Assembly: GCA_947034885.2 (NCBI GenBank)
Contig: OX344751.2
Span: forward strand, 11,656,001-11,720,000
Reading direction: 5' to 3'
DNA: 64,000 nucleotides
From: Thuidium tamariscinum
Taxonomy: Eukaryota > Streptophyta > Bryopsida > Hypnales > Thuidiaceae
The notes beneath the pieces were generated by a model that saw only the letters and a list, made by a program, of their open reading frames with translations, was not told the DNA's origin and did no database searches. Every line of letters begins with the position of its first letter. The stretch's first letter is position 1. Shown piece by piece: positions 10,781 through 23,988 of the stretch. The position numbers were made by a program, and so were the translations under genes.

Positions 10781-13700
10781 CTTCATCACTTGATCTAATA
10801 TTGCAATCAAATAATAAGTATTGATTACTTAGCCCAATCAAAGGCTCATAGCATACTAGGATGCTATATTCTTAGGCAAGTAGAAGGCTACATTATGCCT
10901 ATTGCTATTCCAACAACCATTGCTAGCAATTTAGAGCTATGCGATTAGTCCATTATACATATCATCATTGATAAAGAGTCATGGAAGTGTGCTACTAGAT
11001 ATGAAAGAATGCTAAATGAGACTACTTCCATAAATCCATAAAACTTTAGCTAAATAGGACAGGAAGAAATTGTTTTGAACATTCAGAGCTATTGTTAAGG
11101 GAATTGCCTCAATTGCACCCATGGCTACAAAACAAATAAATATTTAGTTTTTGGTTGTGTGTAAGGTGGCTACAACAGCTACTTTCTTTGTTAGTATACT
11201 AGCTATTTTCTTTGTTACAACACAAGCAATAGAAGTTAGAATAGTTTTTCGTTATTAGCAAGTAATACTATCCTTCTCTCATTTTGTTTCTCATAAATTG
11301 AACTCAAAACCTTATCAACCATCACTATAAAGGTAATGAATTTACACTACAATCAATCAAATCCTCTCATATGCTTTGTAGATATGCTATAATCAACATC
11401 ATGTCATATAATTAGTAGTGGAAAAGCTTATACAACTTTTGTCATCGCTAGAATTGGACTTATAATTTATTGCACTAATAAAAAGAGGCCATAGAGCTAG
11501 AATTTTCATCCTTAAGTTTAAAAAATAAAAAGATGACATCTTGAATAACTAGGGTAGAAGTACCTAAATGTAACATTTATTCAAGATTGGTAGATCTTGA
11601 GGGTAGCTACAAAATAGAATAATGTGCATTTATAAAATCAACAAATTTGGTTTTGTATTTTTTTGAGCTTGTATAAATATAGTATGAATTTTTCTAAACA
11701 ACAATGTTGAATGACACACCTATTGCGAATAATAGACTAATTCCAAAATGGACATGTGAACACTCAAAAGTAATACACTCTAATCTTCAATTAGGTGAAG
11801 GTAATTGGCCAATTCTTGGAGGAGTGACAACTTTTTAGAACCCCACTTGTCTACTTTGGGTTGACTTGTCCTTCAATTAAAGTTTTTCTTAGATGTTAGA
11901 GAACAAATCATGTTACATTTTGGTGCTTCTACCTTAAATTGATATATGCATGAGACTTGTAGTCTTCAACTTTTGGTACAAACTTCAACATTCAATTCTG
12001 AACAAGAAGCCACATACAAAATTTAATTTTCCTCAGGTAATTGTAAGATGTTAAAAAGTAGAAGGAAAAATTAAAATTAAAATTAGTTGTATAGTTTAAT
12101 AGAAGTTACATAGTGCATCAAGGTAGAGATCTTTGGAAATTCATATGAGAAATACTGCTATAGACATAGTTACTAACTGAGTAAGGAAGTTTAAAGTATA
12201 AGGTAAATTGAAGAAACATTTGTTGTATACATCAATTTGACCAAAATCAGAAATTGACTTTGCAATTGTTTCAATGATTACTTTGTAGAAAATAATTAGA
12301 AAAATTGAATAATTTTCAATTGAAATAAGCAAAACATTACATGTAAACATATGTAGAAAGAAAATAGAAATTTGAATATGTTACTAATCCTTATGTATTT
12401 AATAGAAGCGAGTATTGTGGAATATTTTTCCCTTAGTCATTATAATTGTCAATGAGATGGAGAGTATAAAAATAAATTCCTATATCCTATATCCTAAAAT
12501 CATAAATTAAAAAAAAGATATCATTTATCTTGGCAAATCTTTTGTTTATTCAAACATTTAAAAGATGAAGAAATCAATAGCATCCTTGAGAACATAGAAA
12601 CTTTTAGTCAATGTCTTCATTTTATTCTAGGAATTAGTGAATAAATATACAATTCATGCAAAGGTGAAAAAGTGGTTGGAAAGGGAGACTATCTTCTAGC
12701 AATTATTAGTCGGGATTGGAAAATAAGTGTTTCAAAATGGACATCACCTAATGCATAGACTTTGTACCTAGATGAGCAATACAATGAAAGTATTTTGTGA
12801 ATGAAGTAAGTATAAGCAAGGTGGATATACTTATCATCCCTAATTTCTATTCTCTACTACCTAAAAATGAACTTTAATGATAGCTATTTGAGTCAAAATT
12901 AATACAACTTTTTAATGCAATCAAGAATGGGAATAAGCTTTTTTGAGGCAACCAATGAATGTTGAAGCATTTCTTACTTAAAAGGTATTGATTGAAGATG
13001 AATTTGACTAGTGTTATATACAAGCTATCCTATGTTATCAACTTTGAAAATTTGTAAAATGTTGCTAGTGCATTGAAAAATTGTAAAATCAATATGCATT
13101 GTGTTTCTCTTGAATTCACTAATAATCTCATCCAATTTTTTAGATCACTATCTTGATCTTTGAAATAATGGATTTAGCAAAAGTGTTGCTTTTAGGTGTT
13201 TCACTATTTGGCTACTTTAACCATTGTTGATGTTGTTTAAGACACAAAAGTAACATAAAGTCCACAAGCCATTTGGGCTCTAAATGCATTCCTTTTTTAG
13301 AGCATTCCTATGCCAACACACTAAACAGGGCACCTCGGGGAGTGGCCAGGCCTAGGCAATATAATTGACCCACATTTGGTACAGATAAGCCAAAATCATG
13401 ACGGGCCACAACCAAATTTAAAGAACACACACAATTTTGAGGAGTGTTCACAGTGGCTCCCTAAGCAATATAAAAGACTTTTTGTCCCTACCTTTTGGAA
13501 AAATTCATTTGAAAGGGTGAAGAGATTTTTTTTGAACTAATAAACTGATAGTTATTGATGGAAGTTTGACCACTTAGCAAGTCTCGCATGGGGATGTGAT
13601 TCTTCAAATGAAACGAACATACACCAATCCAAAAAAAATTCCACTTTGTGCCCCATTTGTGCCCCATTTGTTGTCTCTAGCATCTATATGCTTTTAGGAA

Positions 13701-14071
13701 TTAGTGACATATTTGATAAAAAATTTATGATTATCATTGATAGAGTAGTTATTTTGAAAGGAATATTTCTTGGAAGTTGTAGTTTACTAGTAACTTGTAA
13801 ACAAGTAGACAAGTGAAGGCTTATAGCAATGAATGATGCCATTTTATGAAAGATTCGGTTCTTAATATGAACAATTTAGGATGAATCTTGAATAGAATAA
13901 AACTAATACTAACAAATTCAAAATTACTTTTCTATCTTGTTACCTTAAACAGTGGACAATTGAGAAACGCAAGCACGAAACTTGATCAAGTTACTAGAAG
14001 GCCTTGCTTGCTTAAAAGTAATTTAAATGCATACTGTATTCAATTTGCACTTATTTACCAAAATATGTGTA
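10781..14071. other. AT-rich intergenic block, no gene seen
   Basis: No conserved coding sequence is recognised. A GC-richer patch near 13310-13450 starts GAGCATTCCTATGCCA and contains GGCACCTCGGGG and CCTAGGCAATA. It resembles the start of another GC-richer patch near 22516, so it is probably an old repeat. Confidence 0.45.
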
Positions 14072-14719
14072 TTAACCCCTAAATGCCCAAGGCACCAAAA
14101 TGTGGTGTCGAAGAAACTTTGAAGTTAAATAAAACCTTACCAAACCTTACCTGATTTTTACTAGTTTATATTTTTGAAAGATTCTTTTGAAGTCTAGTTT
14201 TAGCATCAATAATCCAATTTTGAAACTGAATGATTATGATTTTTCTATTCAAGATTTAGTGTAAGGGTATCCATTGCAATCTTGACATTTTTTAGTGTTA
14301 AGGACTCTTGGAAATGAGCCTCAAATACACTAGATCTTCAAAAATAAATCACATTAAAAATTCATTTAAAAAAATTGTAGAGTAGATTTTGAATAGCCAT
14401 AAATTGATTGGGATTATGCTTGCTAGGCCCTTCAACCTCATATTTTTTTGGTGACCAATTTTTTAGATTTGACATGCAAAAAGAGAACTCAAAGATTTTC
14501 ATAGTTTTAACACCCTCATGATCATAGATTATAATCTTTCAATCCTTAAATGACATTGTTGTGTTTTCTTTTCCTATGTGATCTCTGACATATCTAGTTT
14601 GAATTTGTAAGGTTACAATTCAAAAAAAATTGATTCAACTTATCAAAATGTTGGATTTTTGTTCAATTTAGAACAAATTCCAAGAGGCTCAAAACAAACC
14701 TTGGACAATTAGGGGTTAA
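14072..14719. mobile_element. TTAA-flanked element, subfamily shared with 21214-21792
   Basis: TTAA bounds both ends (14072-14075 and 14716-14719). The left end is TTAACCCCTAAATGCCCAAGG and the inverted right end is TTAACCCCTAATTGTCCAAGG. The interior matches the element at 21214-21792 in reverse orientation; shared segments include GGTGACCA with a T-rich flank and GAGCCTCAAATACACTAGATC. It is non-coding. Confidence 0.8.
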
Positions 14720-15747
14720 ATTTGTAAAAGACTTTTTCTAGTGTTGTATGTGTATCTAGCAAATTTACTGAATGCTATTAAAACAAGCAATCAATAGAAG
14801 AATGGAGATTTTGCACTGGAGAAGCTTTGTCCATTCAAGATTTCAATGACTTAGCAATGATTTAAAACATGGTTTTGGACTGAGTGAGTACTAGAGAATC
14901 CTGCAATGGGCTTGGAATGGGAATTTCACTGGTTCGTTGGACAGAGATTACAAAGAATTGCCAATGGTATTCAAAGAGCTTAAAAAGGAAGAAAACAATA
15001 TTTCTACAGCATATGGGCGAATGCCTTCCTAGTGCAAGTTTTTTGTAATTATGTTTCACAATGAATTATGCAACATCTATTATATTAGTTTTGAATGTTT
15101 TTTCGTGCATTTTTGAAAGGAAGAATTGTATGTTTTCTATTCATTCTAAAATTCAATTGATTAGCAAAGAAATAGTATACAAAACTACTAGTGAAATACT
15201 ATACAAATTATGTGCTATTATAGATAAATTGGAGTATTGCAGTCTTACTAAGGGGATCGATAAGATAATCAGATGCTAAACTCAGGAACTTAAGCCAGGT
15301 TTAAATACAAGAGTCTTCAGCCTAACGTGAAGTAAACGAATGAGAAACTGAATCTAAATGGATGAAGCCCTACGCTACTTGGATATGCTAACAGCTATTT
15401 GGTAGAATTTGTTCTGCAACAGTTTAGTAAGTTTAATATTCACTTTAATGCAATACAATACCAAACACAGTTGAGATGATATCGAATTCAATAGTTTTGC
15501 AATGAGTGTGAAATGATACTTTGTAATCAGTTTCCAAATAATACAACTTAATGGCAATTATAGTTGGTAGCAATGGAATTCTAATAGTGTTTTGTTGTTT
15601 TAACAAAGTCATTGTGGCACTGTTTAGTCGTATTGTTTGTAACGGTATCTCAGACACTCAAGTCAAGGGCCTGCCTCAGTCATATCCTAATACAAAGAAT
15701 AATAATTCGTGTTAATTTTGATTTTCAACCGGACTCACAATTTTTCT

Positions 15748-17849
15748 TCAAGAAATTGTACACCCGCCGCCTCTCTTGAGGTGTGCATTTTCGGCTCGAG
15801 CGTTATCCAACTCCGTTTGAAGATTTTCCAATTGTCTATCGTGAGCTTCTTTATTTTGCCGGAGAGTTTCTGAATTTCCAATCGCTTCTTGAATCTAGCT
15901 CCATTCTTCCGTGCATTGGACTGGGAAATTTCCTCAATCTACATTTCAAGTGAACAACATCAGCGTGTGCATGTGTCCTTGAAGGACGCAACAAGACCAT
16001 ATTTGGCCTCAGACATTGTTGTCTCTCGCACCATTGTGAAGAGCTAGCATATGAAACTTCTTTTTTGTCAAAGTTCTGTTGGGCTCTACTACCAACGCAA
16101 ACAACGTTCCACCCTTGATCTAGCTAATGATGAAAGATTTTTCTCGTTAAATTGTAATTTCCACGATAAGATCAATCAAAGAGGACGATTCAAAAACCAT
16201 CATTTTTTGTCCTGAAAGCGTTAAATAATCAAATCCTCTACCCTAAAACAGCTAAATCAAGTTCTGGATAGACACAACTCTTACGCAACATCTCTTGTTC
16301 GTATTCCTTCCGCTTGAACTTGGATTTCTCTCGCTCCATTCTCAATGCGTGGTCCTAGGGCACAGAAACACAATATTCAAGACATCTCGAGCACGAGTAC
16401 TTCACAAGTTATAGAATTACAATCTTTAGGCTTTTCGATTGCTCTAAAATTCAAAATGATTACTCCAAAAACTTGTGAATGACCCCACTAACGATCTGAA
16501 GCCTTAGTGACAATAATGCAGGTGCTTCAATCCGCCGAAGCACTCTGTCTAGACATTAATTCCTCTGGCTAGAACAAGGTAGCCAACCAAGACAACCATA
16601 CATTGATTTCAAACCAACCAAAAACAGCACTGCTTGTAGTAACTCCCAGAGAATATCAACAGCCTTCTCCTTGAGAGAAAGAGAAGTGTGAGGACAAAAA
16701 TAAAACCTGAGCTGCCTTCAAGGCCTTGCAAGTGTATTGCCGACCACCATTTCTCCCCACCATGTCTACGACTTGGACCAGGCTGTTTCTCTGAGAATCC
16801 AGTGCCACCTGGTTCGTCGTTTCGTTGTCAAAAAGTACCTTCCTGTGCTTACACTTCCTCAGAAAATCCTGAAAAAAAATGTATATGAAAATAGTGTCTT
16901 AGGATGATGATGATTCAGTATATGATATAAACTCAAGATTCATTTAAAACTGCTATAAAACTCATTTTAAACGGAACTCTGGATATGTTGGCGTGAACGT
17001 GCCAACATGAACTCTCATACACAGGTAAAGTAACATGTGTATAAGTGACGAGTTCCGTCCAGGGCCTCTAACAGAAAGTCGTCGATCTCTACAATAGTTT
17101 CAATTGGATTTAGACGAGATCTTACATGGAGGAAACGGGGAGCGCCTTCCAATGCTTGTCAAGGGTTTCATCATCTTTGCTCAGCTGATCTCCTCCTGTG
17201 AAGACAACAACCAAGTACTTCATCACCTCCTTACCAAAGATTCAGTGCAAGCTCTCGGCAGCTTTGATTTCTTCGTCTGTGAACCGAGTTTTTGCTGAGA
17301 GCACCAGCACCAGAGCATTCACTCCACCTTTCGCCAGAAGCAGACAATTCGAGATCTCATGGTTGATTGATTCAGCACTCCGTTAGGCATCACACAGCCC
17401 TGTACCGTGCCGTCAAAGCAAGAAATTGCATTCTCATTACTCGATCCAAACTTTAAGATTATGTGTATTTTGTCGGTTGAAACGGGGGTCGCTTGAAAGA
17501 AGAAGCAAGATGAAATGGGCTAGCTTTTGAATCAACCCTCTATCACAGTCATCAAAGAAAAATCAAGCCAGGTGATGGTTGTGGTCTACAGAATTTGTGA
17601 GTACAGATAAACAGAATGATAGAAAAGGTAAGAAGCTAGATAGAGCCGCTTACCTGGAGTGTCGATGACATGGATTTCACGTTGGTCGGGCAGCGTGGCC
17701 GTCTTGAGATTGCACAGGGAAGTGATACTGCCGCAAGAACTTTTAGAAACGAAGAGTTTGGGGCCCAAGATGCTGTTTCCAGTGGCACTTTTACCGTGCC
17801 CAATTTTGCCAATCAGAACCAGCGTGATCCGTGATGAGGCACTGGCCAT
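15748..17849 (-). pseudogene. AIG1/IAN-type GTPase pseudogene, paralogue of the intact gene at 48527-50889
   Basis: All five exons of the intact paralogue are recognisable in order: 17849-17654 (P-loop GKIGHGKSAT and DTPG), 17399-17126, 16868-16707, 16354-about 16280 and 15938-15748. Exon 2 is broken: TAA replaces the CAA codon a few codons after the G3 loop, TGA occurs after AAESLH, and the exon is 274 rather than 272 bases, which shifts the frame. The exon 4 donor has changed from AAG|GTATGC to AAGAGTTG, and exon 5 lacks about ten codons of the coiled coil. Exon 1 stays open and the terminal Cys-Thr-Ile-Ser then stop is kept, so the decay looks fairly recent. The family comprises GTPases linked in plants to pathogen response and stress. 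No functional product is expected, although exon 1 alone could be transcribed. Confidence 0.88.
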
Positions 17850-18200
17850 GGCTACAAGCAAGTAGATGACAATCAGTCGTGGAGAAGACCAACTACGCAC
17901 CGCAAAAGAAGTTTTGCACCAAGACCTAGCTCCTCACCGATTGACCGATAAGCACTTCATACGCAATCTCTTTGCTGTAAGTAACCAGTTCTCTCACTCA
18001 ATCTTCTAGGTACTCTTCGATCTGATTGATCTCCCTTCCAGACAATTGTATATACCTCAAGTGAACAACGCTTACTGTAATGCTGGTGCAGCGGAATGTA
18101 TCTTATTGTAGACATGAGCAGTGGACAGATTGTCACTTTGAAGCTCCTGCTCAATTGCGGTCAGACGGTAAGTAATTTAAAACGTTGTGATCACTTCCGC
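17850..18200 (-). promoter_or_regulatory. 5' flank of the AIG1 pseudogene, shared with both intact AIG1 genes
   Basis: Just upstream of the pseudogene start, the reverse strand contains CAGCAAAGAGATTGCG and CAATCGGTGAGGAG, which match the 5' region of the intact plus-strand AIG1 gene (48398-48445). Further out, the plus-strand segment at about 18010-18130 (ACTCTTCGAT, GACAATTGTA, GCAGCGGAATG) matches 46279-46400 upstream of the minus-strand AIG1 gene. This looks like a retained promoter and 5'-UTR block from the common ancestor. Confidence 0.5.
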
Positions 18201-18779
18201 AGTAAACCTAAACCCTCCATCGTCAGATTCCTGACAACCAGAAGCCGCCACTACTCAAAGCGAACTCTTAAACAATACATTTGGGACTGCAGTGCAAGCA
18301 AATGCTTTAAAATGTCAGCAAAGTAGACCCAAAATTTGGAGCACCCTCTTAATGAAGAAAACAGCTACGCCGGCTACTCGAATTTCAATAATAACGAAAG
18401 TCGGCCCCGAACCAGAATGCAACGAGACTTAATTAACTGTGCCAACTTGTTGTGCAACGATTGCAGTCTTTTCTTTAGGAAAGACACAACCATCAAATTA
18501 AAGTGCATTGCTCAGTCTTTCTGTGGGAGCTCTCCAAATCACCAGAGTCTTCTCTAATTTTTCAGCGATCAGCCTGTGATCGATGAGTCACACAAGTGGT
18601 ATAGCTTGACTATTGAGTGCGGGAATGGACCTTGAATATTTCTACCCGCAATCTGTACCCATCCTAGTTTGTGACCTGAATTTGGACGTTTATGAAGATA
18701 AAGGGCGGAGATGAATCTGGAAAAAAGTGTGAAACTGCTATAAACCCACTGTAACAATAGACAACATCTGATTATTTTC

Positions 18780-19350
18780 AAGTCCAGTGAAAGATTGATC
18801 TTCAATTAAATATGTTGAGGATTGACTAAGTTAAAGATTGGTCTTTAATTAGCTTGAGGATTGACTGCGTTGGGTGAATATGTTCTTTGATGATCAATTG
18901 CATTGTGTTGTGATTAATTTCCAGATGGAGGAGCGACTAGCCACATTGCAACAATCCGTTGAAAGTGCCAATCCTCAGCTTCAAGAGATGGCCAGAGAAG
19001 CGAGAGAGGCAGAAGTGAAAGCCATGCAGAGGGAGCTGCAACAGCTAAGGCGAGACAACGCCACTATGTCGACAACAGAAAGGCAGCGGCCTTCTTTCTT
19101 TGATTCCACAATCCACACTTCCTCTGTTGAATTAATGTCCATTTACTAATTAGATATGCCTGTAATTGAAGGCAGAGAATACGGACCCATTGAAATGCTG
19201 AGGTAGTTTCATTCTACACCTGTCTAAATTTGTGTTCAGGAGATCAATTCATAAACTGATAAACCTCAGGCCTGCACTTTTCCATTTAGGGGATATTTAT
19301 ATAACTTAGACTTGACTTGCTTAGTGCTCTTCAGGGTTCAGTTCTCTTTA
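18780..19350 (+). pseudogene. Detached copy of the last exon of the minus-strand AIG1 gene
   Basis: The plus-strand exon at 18925-19149 reads MEERLATLQQSVESANPQLQ and continues nearly identical to the last exon of the AIG1 gene ending at 43518. The preceding intron is also almost unchanged (AAAGATTGATCTTCAATTAA, then GACTGCGTTGGGTGAAT). The tail diverges after RQRPSF and ends after a different 14-15 residues. Similarity continues into the 3' flank (TTGTGTTCAGGAGAT, GACTTGCTTAGTGCT). No upstream GTPase exons are present, so this is a 3' fragment. Confidence 0.85.
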
Positions 19351-19743
19351 TGCCAATTATATGAACCTATTCCGAAAGACGAGGATTCATGTTGCAGGGG
19401 CCTGTTTGTCTGAGAAGTGCCAGAGTTGTAAATCGACACAAAATTTCAATGAAATTGTTGGTCATATATTCATGACAGTCCCAGCAGAGTTTTCTCGAGT
19501 AACTTAGAAGCTTTCAGGATTCTTCTTGTATCCAATGCAATATAATCCCCAGGTCAACTCCATGTCTGAGCGAAGTCAACAAATAATGTCAGTTTCGTCA
19601 TATTGGCGAAAATACTCGCTGTTCAACACTGCACACTTTACTAAAGAGATTTATAAACATTTACAGTTAGAAAAATCATTCTCTTGAAAGTAGTACCCGA
19701 AGAACGAGAAATCCATTTAAATTGTTATTCCATCACTATCTAC

Positions 19744-21157
19744 TTTAATCCTTAAGCGACGCCAGCGCCATTTTTTTGGCACATTAGATGAAATTTGAGG
19801 GCATTAGGAGACTGCGGGTTCCCGGACTGCGGGAACGCTGTTTCTGCCCTGTGAACTCGAATCCTACGTGGTCGCGACCCTGCCACGTAATAAAAAATTT
19901 CAAATTTCAAATTTTTTTTTACTTATTTTCATATTTCAGGACCCCCAAATTTATTTATTTATTTTTTAATTAAAGCCGACCTGACATTGACCGACAACAT
20001 TGGGAGCCATTTCAGGAACAGATCCGAAACGGCCCTATACATTAGAGAAAATATGGACTCTCCGGAGGGCCGCTAAGCGCTGCCAGAGAGACCCATCGCA
20101 AAGATTTATTTTCATTTCGACAGTTTTTTTCCCCTATTGACGTTCGTGTCAGTTTTGGTGTTGTCAGAGCATTTAATCGTAAAGGAAATACAAAAAAAAT
20201 TCAAGTTGCAGCTTCCAGCTTCCAAGTGGACTGCGAAAGAAGGAACCTGTCATCTCTCCTTGACAGATCTAGAATTAAAAAAGAAAGATGCTTAAGATAT
20301 TCACACAAGCTGAAAGGCATTTCTGTCAGTAATTTCTTCCTTTCAGTAGCTTAGTAGAGGTGCAATACAGGTGCAGTAATAGACTGGTTTGTCAAAGTCT
20401 GACGGCCCTCCACAGAGTCCATATTTTCTCTAATGATAATGCCCTCAGATTTCTTCTAATGTGGATGACTTCAAGGGCTAGAAGAAGATCTGAACAATAG
20501 TTTTTTCATCCATATTCTTTTTCATGTCTTTGGATGTTGAGTTATGAAGAGTGTCCAACTAAGTTTTTAGTCTAACTGATGTTTATTTTCATGTGGTTGA
20601 AAAGTAATTACAAAAAACGGAAGGCAAAATTTGTTGTTTTAGTGTATTTTGAGAAATTGAGTAAATTTGAAATTTCTCCTTGAAAATGACATTTTCTGAA
20701 TTTGAGCCCAACTAACAAAATGAAGATCCTCACTTCTAGCTTCTACTCTAATTGGAATTTTGGAAAAATTTGGAAAATTGAATGTTTCATTGCAATTTGA
20801 ATTTTGGCTTCATTTTTTATGTCTATTGCACCTTAGAAATAGGTGTACACGGAAGTTGAGTTTACACCATAATGTTTGTCACTGTAATGTACACACATGG
20901 TGAAATTTTGAGATTTTTTGAGATTATTTTCTATTTGATATGATTTTTTCTTCACTTTTTCTTCAAAAATTGTCATAAAAATCAATTTTCCTCAAAAAAA
21001 ACTGAAATTTCTGTGAAGTATAGAAGACATGTACTTTCATCTCTAAAAAATAAAAATAAAAATTTTCATACATGACTGGTTCTAAAACGGTAACAAATTG
21101 AGTGATGGGGAAGGATCCTTCAAACCATTGGTCATAGGTTCGTCCCTTAAGGGTTAA
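19744..21157. mobile_element. Possible larger TTAA-bounded element containing nested foldbacks
   Basis: The left end is TTAATCCTTAAGCGACGCC at 19744 and the inverted right end is TTAACCCTTAAGGGACG, ending at 21157. The termini resemble those of the 229-bp elements at 41529 and 54418. The interior contains the nested inverted repeats at 19782-20461. The pairing of these two ends is inferred from the termini alone. Confidence 0.4.
19782..20461. mobile_element. Nested foldback pair (MITE within MITE)
   Basis: Outer arms 19782-19806 and 20437-20461 are inverted copies (CATTAGATGAAATTTGAGGG versus the reverse of CCCTCAGATTTCTTCTAATG). Inner arms 20040-20061 and 20414-20435 are a near-perfect inverted pair (CATTAGAGAAAATATGGACT). 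Both pairs begin CATTAGA, so one element probably inserted in or beside a relative. No coding sequence is seen. Confidence 0.65.
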
Positions 21158-21213
21158 TTTACCTGCAACCAAGCAGTACACACAAACATTGAAACGATCA
21201 TGTAAATTTATAC

Positions 21214-21792
21214 TTAACCCCAAAAAGCCCAAGCCTTTTTTGGAGCTTCTTGGAATTTGCTCTAATTTGAACAAAAAGCCAAAATTTTGATATACTTTAT
21301 CAATTTTCTTATCACTTATGGATTAAAAGATTATAATGTTTGATCATGAAGGTGTTAAAATTGCAAAAGTGACTTCAAGTCTCTCAATCCTATTTTCACA
21401 TGTCAAATAAAAAAAAGGTGGTCACCAAAAAAATATGATGTGGAAGGGTCTAAGATGCATAACCCCAATAAATTTACAACTTTTCAAAAATTGCTCTACA
21501 ATTTTTTTAAATGAATTTCTAATGTGATTTTGTATCCAAGATCTAGTGTATTTTGAAGCTCATTTCCAAAAGCCCTTAAAACTATGAAAAGTCAAGATTG
21601 CAATGGGTACCCTTACACAAAGTCTTGAACAAAATAATCATAATCAATCATTTTTACAATTGGATTTTTTGATGCTTAAACTAAACTTCAAAAAGAATAT
21701 TTTAAAAATAGTAACTACTAAAAATAACAACTTGGTTAACTTCAAAGTTTTGCAAACATTTGATTTTGGTGGCTTGTGCAATTAGGGGTTAA
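21214..21792. mobile_element. TTAA-flanked element, inverted relative of 14072-14719
   Basis: The left end is TTAACCCCAAAAAGCCCAAG and the inverted right end is TTAACCCCTAATTGCACAAG. TTAA is present at 21214-21217 and 21789-21792. The interior runs in reverse to the element at 14072 and shares GATCATGAAGGTGTTAAAAT and CTCTACAATTTTTTTAAATG-type segments. It is non-coding. Confidence 0.8.
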
Positions 21793-21945
21793 AGAGAGAT
21801 GAACTCCATGGCAGTGTGATCAATTGAATTACATAGCATTTGCATCTAGCTAGAATCTACCTTAAAGCTCGTCTTGATGTTTGTGTCTTGAGTTGTCAAA
21901 GTTGACAGATGCCTTCCCTAACCTCAATGAGTGGTTGGCAACATC

Positions 21946-22178
21946 TTAATCCCTAAATGACGCGCAGGCCATATTCTGGTTGATGAACAAGAGAGAATCT
22001 TTCTGTAAATAATGGATAGAAATACAATTATTCATTCTCGGAATAAAGGCAAAAAGGGAAGATCTTCTATAGGGCTTTGACATCCAACGAGAGCTTTTGA
22101 ATTTTTTGGAACCTAATGATTCCCTTGGTATCAAAATTCAAGATTTCCATAGCCACCGGCTTGTCCTTTTGGGGTTAA
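21946..22178. mobile_element. Short TTAA-flanked element
   Basis: 233 bases, from TTAATCCCTAAATGACGCG at 21946 to the inverted end TTAACCCCAAAAGGACAAG, ending at 22178. The termini fit family 1. It is non-coding. Confidence 0.65.
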
Positions 22179-22509
22179 TTCATTTATATTGTTGCATTCC
22201 ACTAGTGATGGATTGCTAATGTTTTTTTTGTTAAATTATACTTTGTACTATTCATTGTCCGTGGCTGGGCTCTGCCCTCAAACTCCAGTTTCTTTTGTCT
22301 TTTGCATTTGTCTCAAATCAGTGAAATTCCTTGTATCTTTAGGCAAGATACTCCAGTCTTGATTTTGGGGCCAAAGATGATTTGTTGTTTGTTTTTGGCG
22401 TTAGCTATTAAATGAGATGAAGCACAAGAAGTCTACATCAGTTTATTATGCAGATTATCATTTATAAAAAAATTCTCAAAATTGAATTTTTCAAAGCAAT
22501 TTGAAGTTG

Positions 22510-22880
22510 ATAAGAGCATTCCTAGCACAGCTCAATAAATGGCACAATCTGGGTATATAGGCGGGCTAGGCAATAATAAGTTCCCTACCGCATGCAAGAG
22601 AAGATTCATGAAAAGCTTGGCCACGGCCAAATTTGGTGAGCGCATGGCAAAATGGAGAGGAGGAGGCCACACTCGATATCTGTTGTGGTTCTCCCCCCAA
22701 AGTATGATCCTCGATTTTCGGCGCAACGCATTCAAGGAGATGGAAACAATAGTGGAGCTTCTGCACGAAAAAGATGGGGGAGAAGTCCCCATGCACGCAC
22801 CCCACCTAGGGAGATTACTTGCAATTTTTATAAAACTATGTAAGTTAAAAGATAGGGTCTATTTAATTCAAAGGGGATAA
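22510..22880. repeat. GC-richer island, probable old repeat with chance open frames
   Basis: The block starts GAGCATTCCTAGCACAGC, and CTAGGCAATAATAAGTTCCC is loosely mirrored near 22800-22830. It is open for 113 codons on the plus strand (22539-22880) and for about 85 codons in an overlapping minus frame, with no recognisable domain. Its first 70 bases resemble the GC-richer patch at 13310. I treat it as a repeat rather than a gene. Confidence 0.4.
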
Positions 22881-23988
22881 ATTTTATATATATGTAGAAC
22901 TACTATAGAGTTCTTGAAATGTCACATATCCTATTATATATAAATTAGGCTATGTATAAACATCATTTAGTAGGAATTTTTATTAATAAATTAGCCTTTA
23001 CAAATGGGATTCATATGAAAAGTATGTAGTAGAATGAGTATAGATGTAAACAAACTTTTTTAATTGAATGATAAAACTTACACAATTTAGTAAATCTAAG
23101 GATGTTTTTCAGGAGATTTTTTGTTATCATCAAATAATTCTAGCCTGTACATACAAATCTTTCCTTGAATATACCAATTATGTAACATGTAAGAATCTAT
23201 TGTTCCAAGACAAAAGAATTGAGCTGTAAATTTACAATGAGGTTGTATTATAGAGATTTGTGTTCACTCAAAGTACCCATTAAGAAATTGGTGTAGAGTG
23301 TGCAATATTTGCATGGAATCTTTTCTATACTTTGACACTATAAACTCTAGATTTGCCTCAACTACTTGAACATATACTTGTAAATGTTTAGAATCATCTT
23401 CTTTTTACTAGTGTTTAATAAACACTCTTTTATTTTTTGATTCTAAATTCAAAACCATTCTAAATGCATATGTAAAAATAAAATATATAGGCTCTATATT
23501 AAAATAGAGGTCATATTCTTGGGTTAATCTACAATGTTTTTAGAGTGTCAATTTCTCATGTTGTTCATGTTATATTATTACTATTGGTGTTTTTCTTAGT
23601 TTTAGTATTATAACTATATTTAATGTTTCTATGATGTTTATTATTCACGATATTAGGTTGTTTAGAATACATGGCATAGAATTTAAAATATTTAAAACTA
23701 TTGTTGCATTTTACATTTTTATTTGTCATTTGAAATTGTACTACAATACAAGTAGTGCATATATTAAAAAAACAATGTATATGTAAGACACTACTTTTAT
23801 AGTGTGTTGTAAATGGATATGAAAAAGTTAGACATATAAATTTTGTATATAAGATAGCCTAACTATAAAAACCAAATGATTGAATTTATATGTAAAAATA
23901 CGGTCATTTTAATTACTAAAATGAAGGTAAATAGCCCTATATATGTTAAATATCCTCTTAACTCAGGTGTACACTTAAAATTACAAGG

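Noticed and set aside
22539..22880. 113-codon plus-strand open frame in a GC-richer patch
   Set aside because: Overlapping long frames exist on both strands, no domain or motif is recognisable, and the patch resembles another repeat at 13310.
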